A stretch of 64,000 nt of DNA, from assembly GCF_003614185.1 (NCBI RefSeq), contig NZ_KZ987724.1:2271360-2335359 (forward strand), read 5' to 3'. Origin of the DNA: Paenibacillus aceti (GTDB taxonomy: Bacteria > Bacillota > Bacilli > Paenibacillales > Paenibacillaceae). Of this stretch, positions 56,262-64,000 are shown one piece after another. A program made the position numbers and the translations under genes. The notes under the pieces are model-generated. The model had not been told where the DNA came from. It did not search any database and saw only the letters and a program-made list of their open reading frames with translations. Within the stretch, counting starts at the first letter, position 1. Each line of letters starts with the position of its first letter.

Positions 56262-57113
56262 TCACCTCTCTTTCACGCCAATCCAGCTCGCCATTCTTCC
56301 GGTTACCCCATTATCTTTGCGGTAGGAGAAGAATTTATCATGATGACAGCTCGTACACCATGATGTACATTCGATATGAGTCGGCAATATTCCTGCTTTT
56401 ATCATAATGATTCGATTCAATTCTTTCAAGTTCAGCATGAACTTTCCTTGTTTGAGAGACGCCTCAGCCACCTTCGCGATCGACTCCGCCCCTCCAATTG
56501 CTTCCAATGTCTCATGGACTCTAGCCATGACCATGTCATCCACCTCGTAGCAGCAGGCGCCAATACTTGGGCCTATAGCTGTACGAATATCGGTCGCCTT
56601 GGAGCCGAATTCGCTCTCCATCTTCCGGATCACCGATTCAGCGATGCGCAGTACGGTTCCCTTCCATCCCGCATGAGCCAGAGCGACAACCCGCCTAACC
56701 GGATCCATGAAGTATAGCGGTACGCAGTCCGCATAGAAGGAGGTTAGCAAAATCCCGGGCACATCCGTAACAAGGGCATCATCATCTTGAAAAGCACTCG
56801 CCATATCCAGATATCCCTTGCCCCGATCTGCCGCCTTCACAACAGCGACTAAATTCCCATGCACCTGCTGTCCGCAGGTCCAGGCCTCAGGCTGAAATCC
56901 CAGTGCCTCGGCGAGCAAGCTGCGGTTCTGAAGCACCGACCTTGGATCATCATTGACATGAAATGCCAAGTTGAGACTATCATAAGGGGGACTGCTAACC
57001 CCACCCCCGCGTCCGCTAAAGCCTGCGCTTAGACCGGACAGCATCTGCTGCCAGGAGGCTAGCTCATATCGCTCCGGCCCTTGTCTATTATCGTTCCTAA
57101 TAAAAGGCTCCAT
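56262..57113 (-). CDS. ylmD: Purine nucleoside phosphorylase / laccase-domain protein (YlmD)
   Basis: 283 aa. The COG1496 (YfiH/PgeF) metal motif is seen in QQVHGNLVAVV, DALVTDVPGILLTSFYADC, AHAGWKGTVLRIA and IGPSIGACCYEVDD. Members were named polyphenol oxidase but act as purine nucleoside phosphorylases. GAGGGG precedes the chosen ATG at 57113. An adjacent ATG and an upstream TTG are alternatives. Confidence 0.85.
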   Translation of the reverse strand: MEPFIRNDNRQGPERYELASWQQMLSGLSAGFSGRGGGVSSPPYDSLNLAFHVNDDPRSVLQNRSLLAEALGFQPEAWTCGQQVHGNLVAVVKAADRGKGYLDMASAFQDDDALVTDVPGILLTSFYADCVPLYFMDPVRRVVALAHAGWKGTVLRIAESVIRKMESEFGSKATDIRTAIGPSIGACCYEVDDMVMARVHETLEAIGGAESIAKVAEASLKQGKFMLNLKELNRIIMIKAGILPTHIECTSWCTSCHHDKFFSYRKDNGVTGRMASWIGVKER

Positions 57114-57183
57114 CATCCATCCCCTCAATCATTCAAGACATTATGAACTATAAACTAGTGTAACACAGGCAAAGCCGCAGCTG

Positions 57184-57495
57184 TTAGCTGCGGCGCTCTG
57201 CTCTACCATCCCGGTCAATATAGACGGTAGTCTCATATTGTGTCTGCACTCGGGGCTCTCGCAATTCATCCATCTTGACGAGGACGACGTCAGAGCCGAT
57301 CTTGACGATATTTTTCCACGGAATTACGAGATCCGATCCGCCTCCGAATAACCCCATGAACTTGGTATTTACCGGTATCACAATCGCCTCGATAATCCCT
57401 TGACGTAAATCGAGCTCCAGATCACTAATATGACCGAGTCTCTTGCCGTCAACGACGTTGATAACTTCCTTTGTCTGAAAGTCGGATATTTTCAT
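57184..57495 (-). CDS. ylmC: PRC-barrel protein YlmC/YmxH
   Basis: 103 aa single PRC-barrel: MKISDFQTKEVINVVDGKRL, LELDLRQGIIEAIVIPV and GGGSDLVIPWKNI. This is the sporulation-associated YlmC/YmxH family of unknown mechanism. GTGAGG supports the ATG at 57495. It is first of the ylm series after sigG. Confidence 0.85.
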   Translation of the reverse strand: MKISDFQTKEVINVVDGKRLGHISDLELDLRQGIIEAIVIPVNTKFMGLFGGGSDLVIPWKNIVKIGSDVVLVKMDELREPRVQTQYETTVYIDRDGRAERRS

Positions 57496-57616
57496 GCTTG
57501 CCCTCACCACGTTTTCCATCGTGCCCCCGCCCCTTCACTACAGCCTCTCGCTCCTATATCATATGACCGGAAGGTAAGGAAAAGCACTGCTCGCCACGAA
57601 AGGTACAAGCCGCAAA

Positions 57617-57655
57617 AAGGACCCCTGACTCAGGGGTCCTTCACATAAGCTGAAC
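57617..57655 (-). terminator. Terminator after sigG
   Basis: AAGGACCCCTGA / TCAGGGGTCCTT perfect stem followed by T residues on the minus strand. Confidence 0.8.
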
Positions 57656-57683
57656 GGACTTATGCATTCATGGCTCAACTTAT

Positions 57684-58466
57684 TTATGACTTTACATGCT
57701 TCTGCATTTGTAAAATAGCGGATTTCTCGAGTCTCGACACCTGGGCCTGCGAGATCCCAATCTCATCGGCTACCTCCATCTGTGTCTTGCCTTCGAAGAA
57801 ACGCATCGACAGAATCATCTTCTCACGGTTGCCGAGCCGCTGCATCGCTTCCCGCAGCGCAATCTCTTCGATCCATGATACATCTTTGTTCCTGTCATCA
57901 CTGATCTGATCCATCACGTAGATGGGATCTCCGCCATCATGATATATCGGTTCGAACAGGGATACCGGATCCTGAATGGCATCGAGGGCGAATACAACAT
58001 CTTCCTTAGGGAGCCCTAATGCCTCGGAAATTTCGAATATGGTCGGTTCACGGGAGTTCTGATTCGTGAGACTGTCACGCATCTGCAATGCCTTGTACGC
58101 AATATCCCGCAGACTACGCGAGACGCGGATCGGATTATTATCGCGAAGGTAGCGGCGGATCTCTCCGATAATCATCGGTACGGCATAGGTTGAGAATTTA
58201 ACGTTCTGCGATAAGTCAAAATTATCGATGGCTTTCATAAGTCCGATGCAGCCGACTTGAAACAGATCGTCCACATACTCCCCCCGATTGTTGAACCGCT
58301 GGATGACGCTCAGCACGAGTCTAAGGTTGCCATTCACTAACTTTTCTCTGGCTGATCTTACGTGATCCTGCTGTAAAGAGTGGAACAATTCACGCATTTC
58401 CGCGTTGGTTAGAACGGGCAATTTCGCGGTATCTACGCCGCAAATCTCGACTTTGTTACGGGTCAT
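57684..58466 (-). CDS. sigG: Forespore RNA polymerase sigma factor SigG
   Basis: 260 aa sigma-70. Region 2 DDLFQVGCIGLMKAIDNFDLSQNVKFSTYA, region 3 GEIRRYLRDNNPIRVSRSLRD and region 4 GKTQMEVADEIGISQAQVSRLE. The N-terminal peptide MTRNKVEICGVDTAKLP is characteristic of sigma-G. It drives late forespore genes. It lies directly downstream of sigE, as in Bacilli. Confidence 0.95.
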   Translation of the reverse strand: MTRNKVEICGVDTAKLPVLTNAEMRELFHSLQQDHVRSAREKLVNGNLRLVLSVIQRFNNRGEYVDDLFQVGCIGLMKAIDNFDLSQNVKFSTYAVPMIIGEIRRYLRDNNPIRVSRSLRDIAYKALQMRDSLTNQNSREPTIFEISEALGLPKEDVVFALDAIQDPVSLFEPIYHDGGDPIYVMDQISDDRNKDVSWIEEIALREAMQRLGNREKMILSMRFFEGKTQMEVADEIGISQAQVSRLEKSAILQMQKHVKS

Positions 58467-58592
58467 CGTGTCTTACCTCCCAAGGAGAAACATTAATGAT
58501 AAGTATCTCCCTGGACTGTATTTTTATTCCTCGATTCCTGTCATCCTTTGATCACAAAGTGGGACTAGCGGATCAGATTTCCCGGTACAAAT

Positions 58593-59315
58593 CTAGACCA
58601 TTTTATTGAACTCCTTACGCAGCCGCTTAATAATGCGTTTCTCCAGCCGCGAAATATAGGACTGGGAAATACCGAGGAGATCGGCGACATCCTTCTGCGT
58701 CTTCTCATCGCCATCGACGAGTCCGAAGCGCAGCTCCATAATCATCCGCTCCCGGTCGCTCAGTTTATCCAGCGCCTTATGCAGCAGCTTGCGATCCACC
58801 TGCTCCTCAATATTGCGATAGATCGTATCATTCTCCGTTCCCAGCACATCCGACAGCAGTAGTTCATTGCCATCCCAATCGATATTCAACGGTTCATCAA
58901 AAGACACTTCTGTGCGGATTTTACTATTACGGCGCAAGTACATCAAAATCTCATTCTCGATACAACGTGATGCATACGTGGCGAGCTTGATCTTCTTCTC
59001 TGGATCAAAAGTATTGACCGCTTTGATTAAGCCAATCGCCCCGATGGATACAAGATCTTCGATATTAATGCCGGTATTCTCAAACTTCCTGGCGATATAG
59101 ACGACGAGCCGCAAATTCCGTTCAATCAGCATCGAGCGAATCGCCGAATCCCCCGAAGGGAGACGTTCAAGCAAATACTCCTCTTCCTCACGTGTTAATG
59201 GAGGCGGCAGAGCTTCGCTTCCGCCGATATAATAAATTTCTTCGCTCTTGAGTCCTAGTAAGAATAAGAACCGATAGTATTGTAGTTGCAAGATCAACTT
59301 CCACTTTACACGCAT
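58593..59315 (-). CDS. sigE: Mother-cell RNA polymerase sigma factor SigE
   Basis: 240 aa. The pro-sequence ([21 protein letters not shown]) is removed by SpoIIGA, as in pro-sigma-E. Region 2 [18 protein letters not shown], region 4 [26 protein letters not shown] sits before the ATG at 59315, and the length agrees with Bacillus SigE (239 aa). Confidence 0.95.
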   Translation of the reverse strand: MRVKWKLILQLQYYRFLFLLGLKSEEIYYIGGSEALPPPLTREEEEYLLERLPSGDSAIRSMLIERNLRLVVYIARKFENTGINIEDLVSIGAIGLIKAVNTFDPEKKIKLATYASRCIENEILMYLRRNSKIRTEVSFDEPLNIDWDGNELLLSDVLGTENDTIYRNIEEQVDRKLLHKALDKLSDRERMIMELRFGLVDGDEKTQKDVADLLGISQSYISRLEKRIIKRLRKEFNKMV

Positions 59316-59352
59316 GCCTTTCGTTCCTCCCATATCCCGTTCCTGTTTATTA

Positions 59353-60342
59353 CTAGAGCCCGCGGATCTCCGTCGAACTAGCCTCCGAAGTCGCCGCTCT
59401 AGCTGAACCTGCACCGCTCTCTTGGCCTTCTGTCAATGCCGGATGGATAATCGCCCGGTACATCCCATCTGAGGATAAGGTGCCTCCGTCGAGGCCGATC
59501 AGTACCCGGGTCGTCATTACCTCGCGCCCACCTATCGTAACGCTGACCTGATCCGGCTTAAGTGCGATCATAAACTGCGTGCCCTTGCCAACCGCCCGAT
59601 AAGGAATAAGTCGTAGCCGATCACGCCATGGAAAAGCTTCATCATCACTCCACATTAAGATGAGGTTGTCCGCATGCTCCATGCTCCACTTCGCCTCCGA
59701 AGTTTCTGGCAGATGCTGTGCCCAGAGGGAGACCTCCATCACCATAACTGGCAGACGGCTGAGTGGATCATTGAGCTGATTGCCGGTGTCGATCAATCCT
59801 GTACAGGAAATGAGGGTCTCGTCGATGCGTACAGACACCTCGGCCAGACAGGTATCGATCCGCTCCAGCCTGCGACGTGCTGATATGACAGCTCTGAACC
59901 ACCACAGCACCGCGAACAGAACAATCATGATGAATAATGTTCCTACCTTAAGTGAGAAGCTGAGACCTCCCGAGGTGGAATACCATATTCCGCTGAATAC
60001 TTCATCCGAGCTTTGCAGCAAGTAATGAATTCCTAATATCCCTCCCGCCGCTACGAAATTGACAATATAGAACGCCCCCAGGTTCCGTAAATAGGATTGC
60101 AGACTTCCGAAGCCAAAAGCGATCCATAGCATCACGACAGAGAATAGGAATTTCACCAGGAAGGTATAGAGAAACGATAATTCCGGCAAGAACATCATAA
60201 CTACATAAGCAGCCCCAAATGCAGCCGAAGCCGTGAGCCGCCAAATCACAATTCTTTGTTTTCTCATCCAGGCGGTGACGACGAGCAGGCTCGCATCGAT
60301 CAGCAAATTGAGCAAAAATATTAAATCGATGTATACGACCAG
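59353..60342 (-). CDS. spoIIGA: Sporulation sigma-E processing protease SpoIIGA
   Basis: 329 aa if the CTG at 60342 is used. N-terminal membrane helices (about five, to residue 155) are followed by an aspartic-protease-like domain with [11 protein letters not shown]. It cleaves the SigE pro-sequence at the septum. The family N-terminus [13 protein letters not shown] is encoded before the first TTG (60315), in a frame without ATG, GTG or TTG. AGGTGA lies six bases before the CTG, so I infer a CTG start. SigE follows 37 bp after the stop. Confidence 0.85.
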   Translation of the reverse strand: MVVYIDLIFLLNLLIDASLLVVTAWMRKQRIVIWRLTASAAFGAAYVVMMFLPELSFLYTFLVKFLFSVVMLWIAFGFGSLQSYLRNLGAFYIVNFVAAGGILGIHYLLQSSDEVFSGIWYSTSGGLSFSLKVGTLFIMIVLFAVLWWFRAVISARRRLERIDTCLAEVSVRIDETLISCTGLIDTGNQLNDPLSRLPVMVMEVSLWAQHLPETSEAKWSMEHADNLILMWSDDEAFPWRDRLRLIPYRAVGKGTQFMIALKPDQVSVTIGGREVMTTRVLIGLDGGTLSSDGMYRAIIHPALTEGQESGAGSARAATSEASSTEIRGL

Positions 60343-60475
60343 TCCTATTCACCTGCCTGCTACCCTATCTACTTCTACCAAGCGGCTGATTATGAACACG
60401 CACTAGAAGTCGTCGGGTACAAACTATCTTCTAATCTCCAGGTACAAGAACACCTGTGACACGTAGATGGTTAAC

Positions 60476-60542
60476 AGTATATAGGCAATGATCTGTGAAG
60501 TCTGTCTAAAATTGAATGAAAGTTCGCACTAATTTTGTCGAG
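60476..60542 (-). promoter_or_regulatory. Candidate Spo0A-controlled spoIIG promoter
   Basis: On the minus strand a -10 TATACT (60476-60481) is preceded, at a long 21-22 bp spacing, by TTAGACA, as in the unusual spoIIG promoter of Bacillus. Two 0A-box-like sites are present on the plus strand: TGTCTAA (60503-60509), which overlaps the -35, and TTTGTCGAG (60534-60542). Confidence 0.5.
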
Positions 60543-60593
60543 CGTTAAATTCCACTAGATTTTGTTGCAGTAACGCATGAAAATGTGGAAAAG

Positions 60594-60636
60594 AAAAAGG
60601 TCTTATCCACTTATAGTAAGGGATAAGACCTTTGGG
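60594..60636 (-). terminator. Terminator of ftsAZ
   Basis: AAAGGTCTTATCC stem with an 11-base loop, followed by TTTTTCTTTT on the minus strand. Confidence 0.75.
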
Positions 60637-60658
60637 GAAGACTTATTGTCCTGCTGTG

Positions 60659-61768
60659 CTACTCTTTGCGGGAGCGATTGCGGAGAAAAGTCGGGATATC
60701 CAATTGGTCCGCGTTGTTCTGATGTCCGAATGGACGGAGCGAACCGCTCGAACGGCTCTCCTGAATCTCTGAGACACCTCCGGCCGGATTAACACGTCCT
60801 GGATTTGCAGCAGGCTTGCTCTCGAAGCCCGTAGCAATCACCGTCACTTTAATCTCTTCTTTCAAGCCCTCGTCAATAATTGCACCGAAGATCATATTCA
60901 CTTCCGGATCTGAAGCAGAGATGACGATCTCGGCCGCTTCATTCACTTCGTACAGGGACAGGTTGGAGCCGCCTGTAATATTCATAATAACGCCGCGTGC
61001 TCCTTCAATCGATGTCTCCAGGAGCGGGCTCATAATAGCTTTACGTGCAGCTTCGGCGGCACGGTTCTCGCCTGTGGCTTCGCCGATGCCCATCAGGGCG
61101 GATCCGCGTTCAGTCATGATCGTCTTCACGTCGGCAAAATCAAGGTTAATCAAGCCCGGAACGGCGATCAGATCAGAAATGCCTTGTACCGCTTGACGAA
61201 GCACATTATCCGCCTCGCGAAACGCTTCCAGCATAGGTGTCTTCTTATCGACAATTTCCAGCAGTCGATCGTTCGGAATGACGATCAGGGTATCTACCTT
61301 CTCTTTCAGAGCTTCGATCCCTGTTTCAGCATGCGAGGAACGCTTACGTCCTTCAAAGGTGAAGGGACGAGTTACGACGCCTACCGTCAGCGCGCCGCAT
61401 TCCTTGGCAATCTCGGCGATGACTGGAGCCGCACCGGTACCGGTTCCGCCCCCCATACCAGCGGTAACGAACACCATATCGGCGCCCTTCAAAGTATTAG
61501 CGATCAAATCGCGGGATTCCTCCGCAGCCTTCTTACCTACCTCCGGGTTAGCGCCCGCGCCAAGACCGCGCGTCAGCTTATCCCCGATTTGCAATTTATG
61601 CTCGGATTTAGCCAGATGCAAGGCCTGAGCATCGGTATTCACAGTAATGAATTCTACGCCTTGCACTCCATTCTCGATCATCCGGTTAACGGCATTGCTT
61701 CCGCCTCCGCCTACACCAATGACTTTAATTTGAGCCAAGCTCTCCATTTCAAAATCGAATTCTAACAT
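60659..61768 (-). CDS. ftsZ: Cell division protein FtsZ
   Basis: 369 aa tubulin homologue. The GTP-binding loop [14 protein letters not shown] and the T7 synergy loop [11 protein letters not shown] are intact. The C-terminal tail ends [13 protein letters not shown], the peptide that binds FtsA, SepF and ZapA. GGGGGAGATGG precedes the ATG at 61768. It forms the Z ring. Confidence 0.97.
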   Translation of the reverse strand: MLEFDFEMESLAQIKVIGVGGGGSNAVNRMIENGVQGVEFITVNTDAQALHLAKSEHKLQIGDKLTRGLGAGANPEVGKKAAEESRDLIANTLKGADMVFVTAGMGGGTGTGAAPVIAEIAKECGALTVGVVTRPFTFEGRKRSSHAETGIEALKEKVDTLIVIPNDRLLEIVDKKTPMLEAFREADNVLRQAVQGISDLIAVPGLINLDFADVKTIMTERGSALMGIGEATGENRAAEAARKAIMSPLLETSIEGARGVIMNITGGSNLSLYEVNEAAEIVISASDPEVNMIFGAIIDEGLKEEIKVTVIATGFESKPAANPGRVNPAGGVSEIQESRSSGSLRPFGHQNNADQLDIPTFLRNRSRKE

Positions 61769-61829
61769 ACTCTTCCATCTCCCCCTCATTGTGCATGGAT
61801 GGCTCGTCCATTCCTTAAGAACCAATCAA

Positions 61830-63077
61830 TTATATGAATTCACTAAATAAATTTTTCAAACGTTCCATAATTCCTGTCTTACGCGCAGTTTCCTGAGCGG
61901 CTGCAGGCTTGGTCCGGTTCGTAGTTTTCTTAGGGCCCGCACTTCGAATGCGGAAATTCTTGATGACTTTATACAGAATCCCGACACCACCCGTAAATCC
62001 AGGGTCCCGCACACCGATATAATCGGGTACAGCAATCCGCACAGAGGTCGACAATTCGTCCTGAGCAACCTTTAATAAGCCTGGCATCGATGAGGTGCCA
62101 CCCGTAAGAATGTATCCTCCGGGCATATCGCTATATCCGAGTCGCCTTACTTCATCGCGAATTAATTGAAAGATTTCCTGAACCCTAGGCTCGGCGATTG
62201 CGGCAAGATCCTCTTGCGTAAATTCCTTATCCACATTACTTCCGATCCTGGTTACTTTGAATGTGATGTCTGGGGCAGCATCCTCAATCGATGCACAGCC
62301 ATACTTCAGCTTAACCTTCTCCGCCTGATCCGTCAGTGTGCGAAGTCCGTAAGCAATGTCATTCGTTATAAATTCTCCCCCTATCGGAAGCGTGGATGTC
62401 GCAACGATCGTGCCGCCTTCAAATACAGCGATCGTTGTGGACCCGGCACCGATATCTACCAGCACAGAGCCCATCGTTTTCTCGTCTTTGGATAAGGCAA
62501 GTTGACCGGCTCCGAGGGATAATAATACCAGATCGTGGATCTTCAATCCGGCCTTCTCAACACAGCGAAGCAAGTTATGTATCGCTGTCTTGCTTCCGGT
62601 AATAATCGTAGCCTCTACCTCAAGGCGGACACCGATCATTCCCCGCGGATCCTTAATCCCTTCCAACCCGTCAACTACATACTGCTTAGCTACTACATCG
62701 ATGATCTCCCGTTCCGGTGGCAGAGCGATAACCTCAGCTGCCTTCAGGACCCGTTCAATGTCATCTTCACCGATTTCCCGGTCTTCATTCTGTACGGCTA
62801 CCACTCCATGGCTCGTTTGGAGTCCGATATGGTTACCCGAAATGCCGACGTATACCTCCGATATTTGAATACCTACCATCCGTTCCGCATGATCCACAGC
62901 ACTGCGGATCGATTGAACCGTCTGGTCAATATCTACAATCGCACCTTTGCGAATACCTTCCGAGTCGGCAGATCCAACCCCAATAATATTAAAGGATCCA
63001 TTATTAATTTCCCCTATAATAGCACGAACTTTGGATGTACCGATGTCCAAACTAACAATGATGTCATTGTTGCTCAA
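61830..63077 (-). CDS. ftsA: Cell division protein FtsA
   Basis: 415 aa actin-like ATPase. The phosphate motif SLDIGTSKVRAIIGE, the phosphate 2 motif VLVDIGAGSTTIAVFEGG and PGGYILTGGTSSMPG are intact. The C-terminal amphipathic tail (GIMERLKNLFSEFI) anchors the ring to the membrane. The start is TTG at 63077 after GGAGG. The next gene, ftsZ, begins 61 bp after the stop. Confidence 0.95.
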   Translation of the reverse strand: MSNNDIIVSLDIGTSKVRAIIGEINNGSFNIIGVGSADSEGIRKGAIVDIDQTVQSIRSAVDHAERMVGIQISEVYVGISGNHIGLQTSHGVVAVQNEDREIGEDDIERVLKAAEVIALPPEREIIDVVAKQYVVDGLEGIKDPRGMIGVRLEVEATIITGSKTAIHNLLRCVEKAGLKIHDLVLLSLGAGQLALSKDEKTMGSVLVDIGAGSTTIAVFEGGTIVATSTLPIGGEFITNDIAYGLRTLTDQAEKVKLKYGCASIEDAAPDITFKVTRIGSNVDKEFTQEDLAAIAEPRVQEIFQLIRDEVRRLGYSDMPGGYILTGGTSSMPGLLKVAQDELSTSVRIAVPDYIGVRDPGFTGGVGILYKVIKNFRIRSAGPKKTTNRTKPAAAQETARKTGIMERLKNLFSEFI

Positions 63078-63335
63078 GCCCTTGGCACCTCCTATTTCCA
63101 AATAAATATAATAGCATTAAATTTGCACTCTCTAAAGATAATTCAACGTCAGTTAACCTTTCCCTCTTTTTTCTACAAATTTTTTAATCTCCAACTTTTG
63201 CATGTAAGGCGAGCAACTTATTCGCCTATACCTATACTATACATAGACCTTTCGCTAACTCCAAACCTGCTGAAAGGAAGAGAAAAAAGAAGGAGAAAGG
63301 AAACTTGTCCATAAAATGTATTTTACCATTGATTT
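63078..63335 (-). other. Intergenic region divIB-ftsA
   Basis: AT-rich 258 bp with short tandem CTATAC/ATACTA runs at about 63228-63242. It probably holds the ftsA promoter. No gene is evident. Confidence 0.6.
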
Positions 63336-64000
63336 TCACGGATGAGTAGTATCATTTTCATCGTTTTCCTTGCCTTCATCCTGATTAAATGGGATATACG
63401 AGTCTGCTTCCAGCATTGTCAATGTTCCAGGGTCCTGCGCTTCCAATATCGTATTCATATATTCCACCTTGGCCGGAAGCAGCGAGATCGCCGAGATCAC
63501 TTCAAAGTGAGATCGGGTATAGATCTTGATGCGATCAGGATAGGACAAGGTCGGTGAAGGCGTAATCTCGGAAATGTCCGAGGTCAATGAATCTGGAATT
63601 TGCGCCAGCACAGTGCACAGCTTGCCCAGATTAGGATCATCTGACGACCAGCCGGTCAAGATCGGCTTCTCCATCGGCATCGTCCCATTCTTCAGCGTGA
63701 TCATCGTCCCATTCGCCAGGAACCCCCGGAGTGAACCATCCGAAGTCAACTGATAAGCGGCCAGCGGATACTCTTTGATCGTAATCGTGATCGATCCCGG
63801 AAAGGACTTCTTGACCGTAGCTTCTTCGATCGAAGGGAGCTTGGCCAATCTGGTCTCTACCTTGTCAGAGCTTGTCCCGAAGAAGGGAGCGCCAACCTCA
63901 AGCCCGCTAGCACTCAGCATTTCTGTCTCGGTAGCGAATACATTACCTTGGAAAGTTATATCCGAGATTTTACTCAACGAGGAGCGGAAGAATAGGACGC
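63336..64000 (-). CDS. divIB: Cell division protein DivIB/FtsQ (partial, N-terminus outside)
   Basis: 221 codons are visible and the frame runs off the right edge (VLFFRSSLSKISDI). The POTRA domain (SKISDITFQGNVFATETEML, about the first 60 residues) and beta domain (TIKEYPLAAYQ) match FtsQ/DivIB, the bitopic divisome protein that joins FtsL and DivIC. The acidic tail NQDEGKENDENDTTHP ends the protein. Confidence 0.9.
   Translation of the reverse strand, partial: VLFFRSSLSKISDITFQGNVFATETEMLSASGLEVGAPFFGTSSDKVETRLAKLPSIEEATVKKSFPGSITITIKEYPLAAYQLTSDGSLRGFLANGTMITLKNGTMPMEKPILTGWSSDDPNLGKLCTVLAQIPDSLTSDISEITPSPTLSYPDRIKIYTRSHFEVISAISLLPAKVEYMNTILEAQDPGTLTMLEADSYIPFNQDEGKENDENDTTHP

Overview
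The window reads as chromosome of a spore-forming Firmicute, most likely Paenibacillus. Support comes from the ylm/divIVA/sigE/sigG/ftsAZ order, a CotD-like coat protein, S-layer-homology (SLH) surface enzymes, a T-box leader and a PyrR attenuator. Most of it is balanced in base composition and gene-dense. The first 1.6 kb is strikingly AT-rich and looks like the decayed end of an integrated element. It stops at a tRNA 3' fragment followed by a terminator (about 1600-1665).

Region by region: 1-1665, element end with three eroded copies of a small CxxC protein. 1833-8014, a large secreted SLH-anchored GH85 endoglycosidase with a possible coupled small ORF, a cre-like site and a transposase remnant upstream. 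8002-10284, an ABC-F ribosome-protection type gene behind a leader ORF and attenuator-like terminator. 10363-20808, accessory metabolism: an AlkA-type glycosylase, a broken isochorismatase-like gene, a CE4 deacetylase, a DoxX protein under tandem Fnr-type sites, a PIG-L deacetylase, a SufR-like regulator, a DUF1450 protein, Mn/Fe superoxide dismutase, a LacI regulator divergent from ROK kinase plus manA, a DinB protein, and a DUF3006 protein coupled to a ComEC-like hydrolase. 20954-25498, a Big2 repeat protein, five tRNAs (two identical Lys, Leu, Ile2/CAT, fMet), an ASCH protein, a CotD-like protein and a 54-aa protein.

25646-32854 is a tightly packed five-gene operon: two ABC ATPases, a MacA-like lipoprotein adaptor, a large FtsX-type permease and a solute-binding lipoprotein. 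The second ATPase carries an AbrB/SpoVT-like tail. This is my best candidate for an undescribed system. A divergent SLH-GH18 protein follows. 34826-43841 is the pyrimidine operon (pyrR-B-C-carA-carB-pyrF-pyrE) under a sigma-A promoter and PyrR attenuator. It lacks pyrP, pyrK and pyrD. An IS30 element (43971-45060) sits just upstream of its promoter, then an LL-DAP aminotransferase and an array of short palindromes.

46888-64000 is the conserved envelope/division/sporulation block on the minus strand: (divIB)-ftsA-ftsZ, spoIIGA-sigE, sigG, ylmC-D-E-sepF-ylmG-ylmH-divIVA, T-box-ileS, a DUF5665 protein, lspA-rluD, with yteA on the plus strand. Together these couple septum placement (FtsZ/A, SepF, DivIVA), the sporulation sigma cascade (SpoIIGA processing of sigma-E, then sigma-G) and envelope lipoprotein maturation (LspA).
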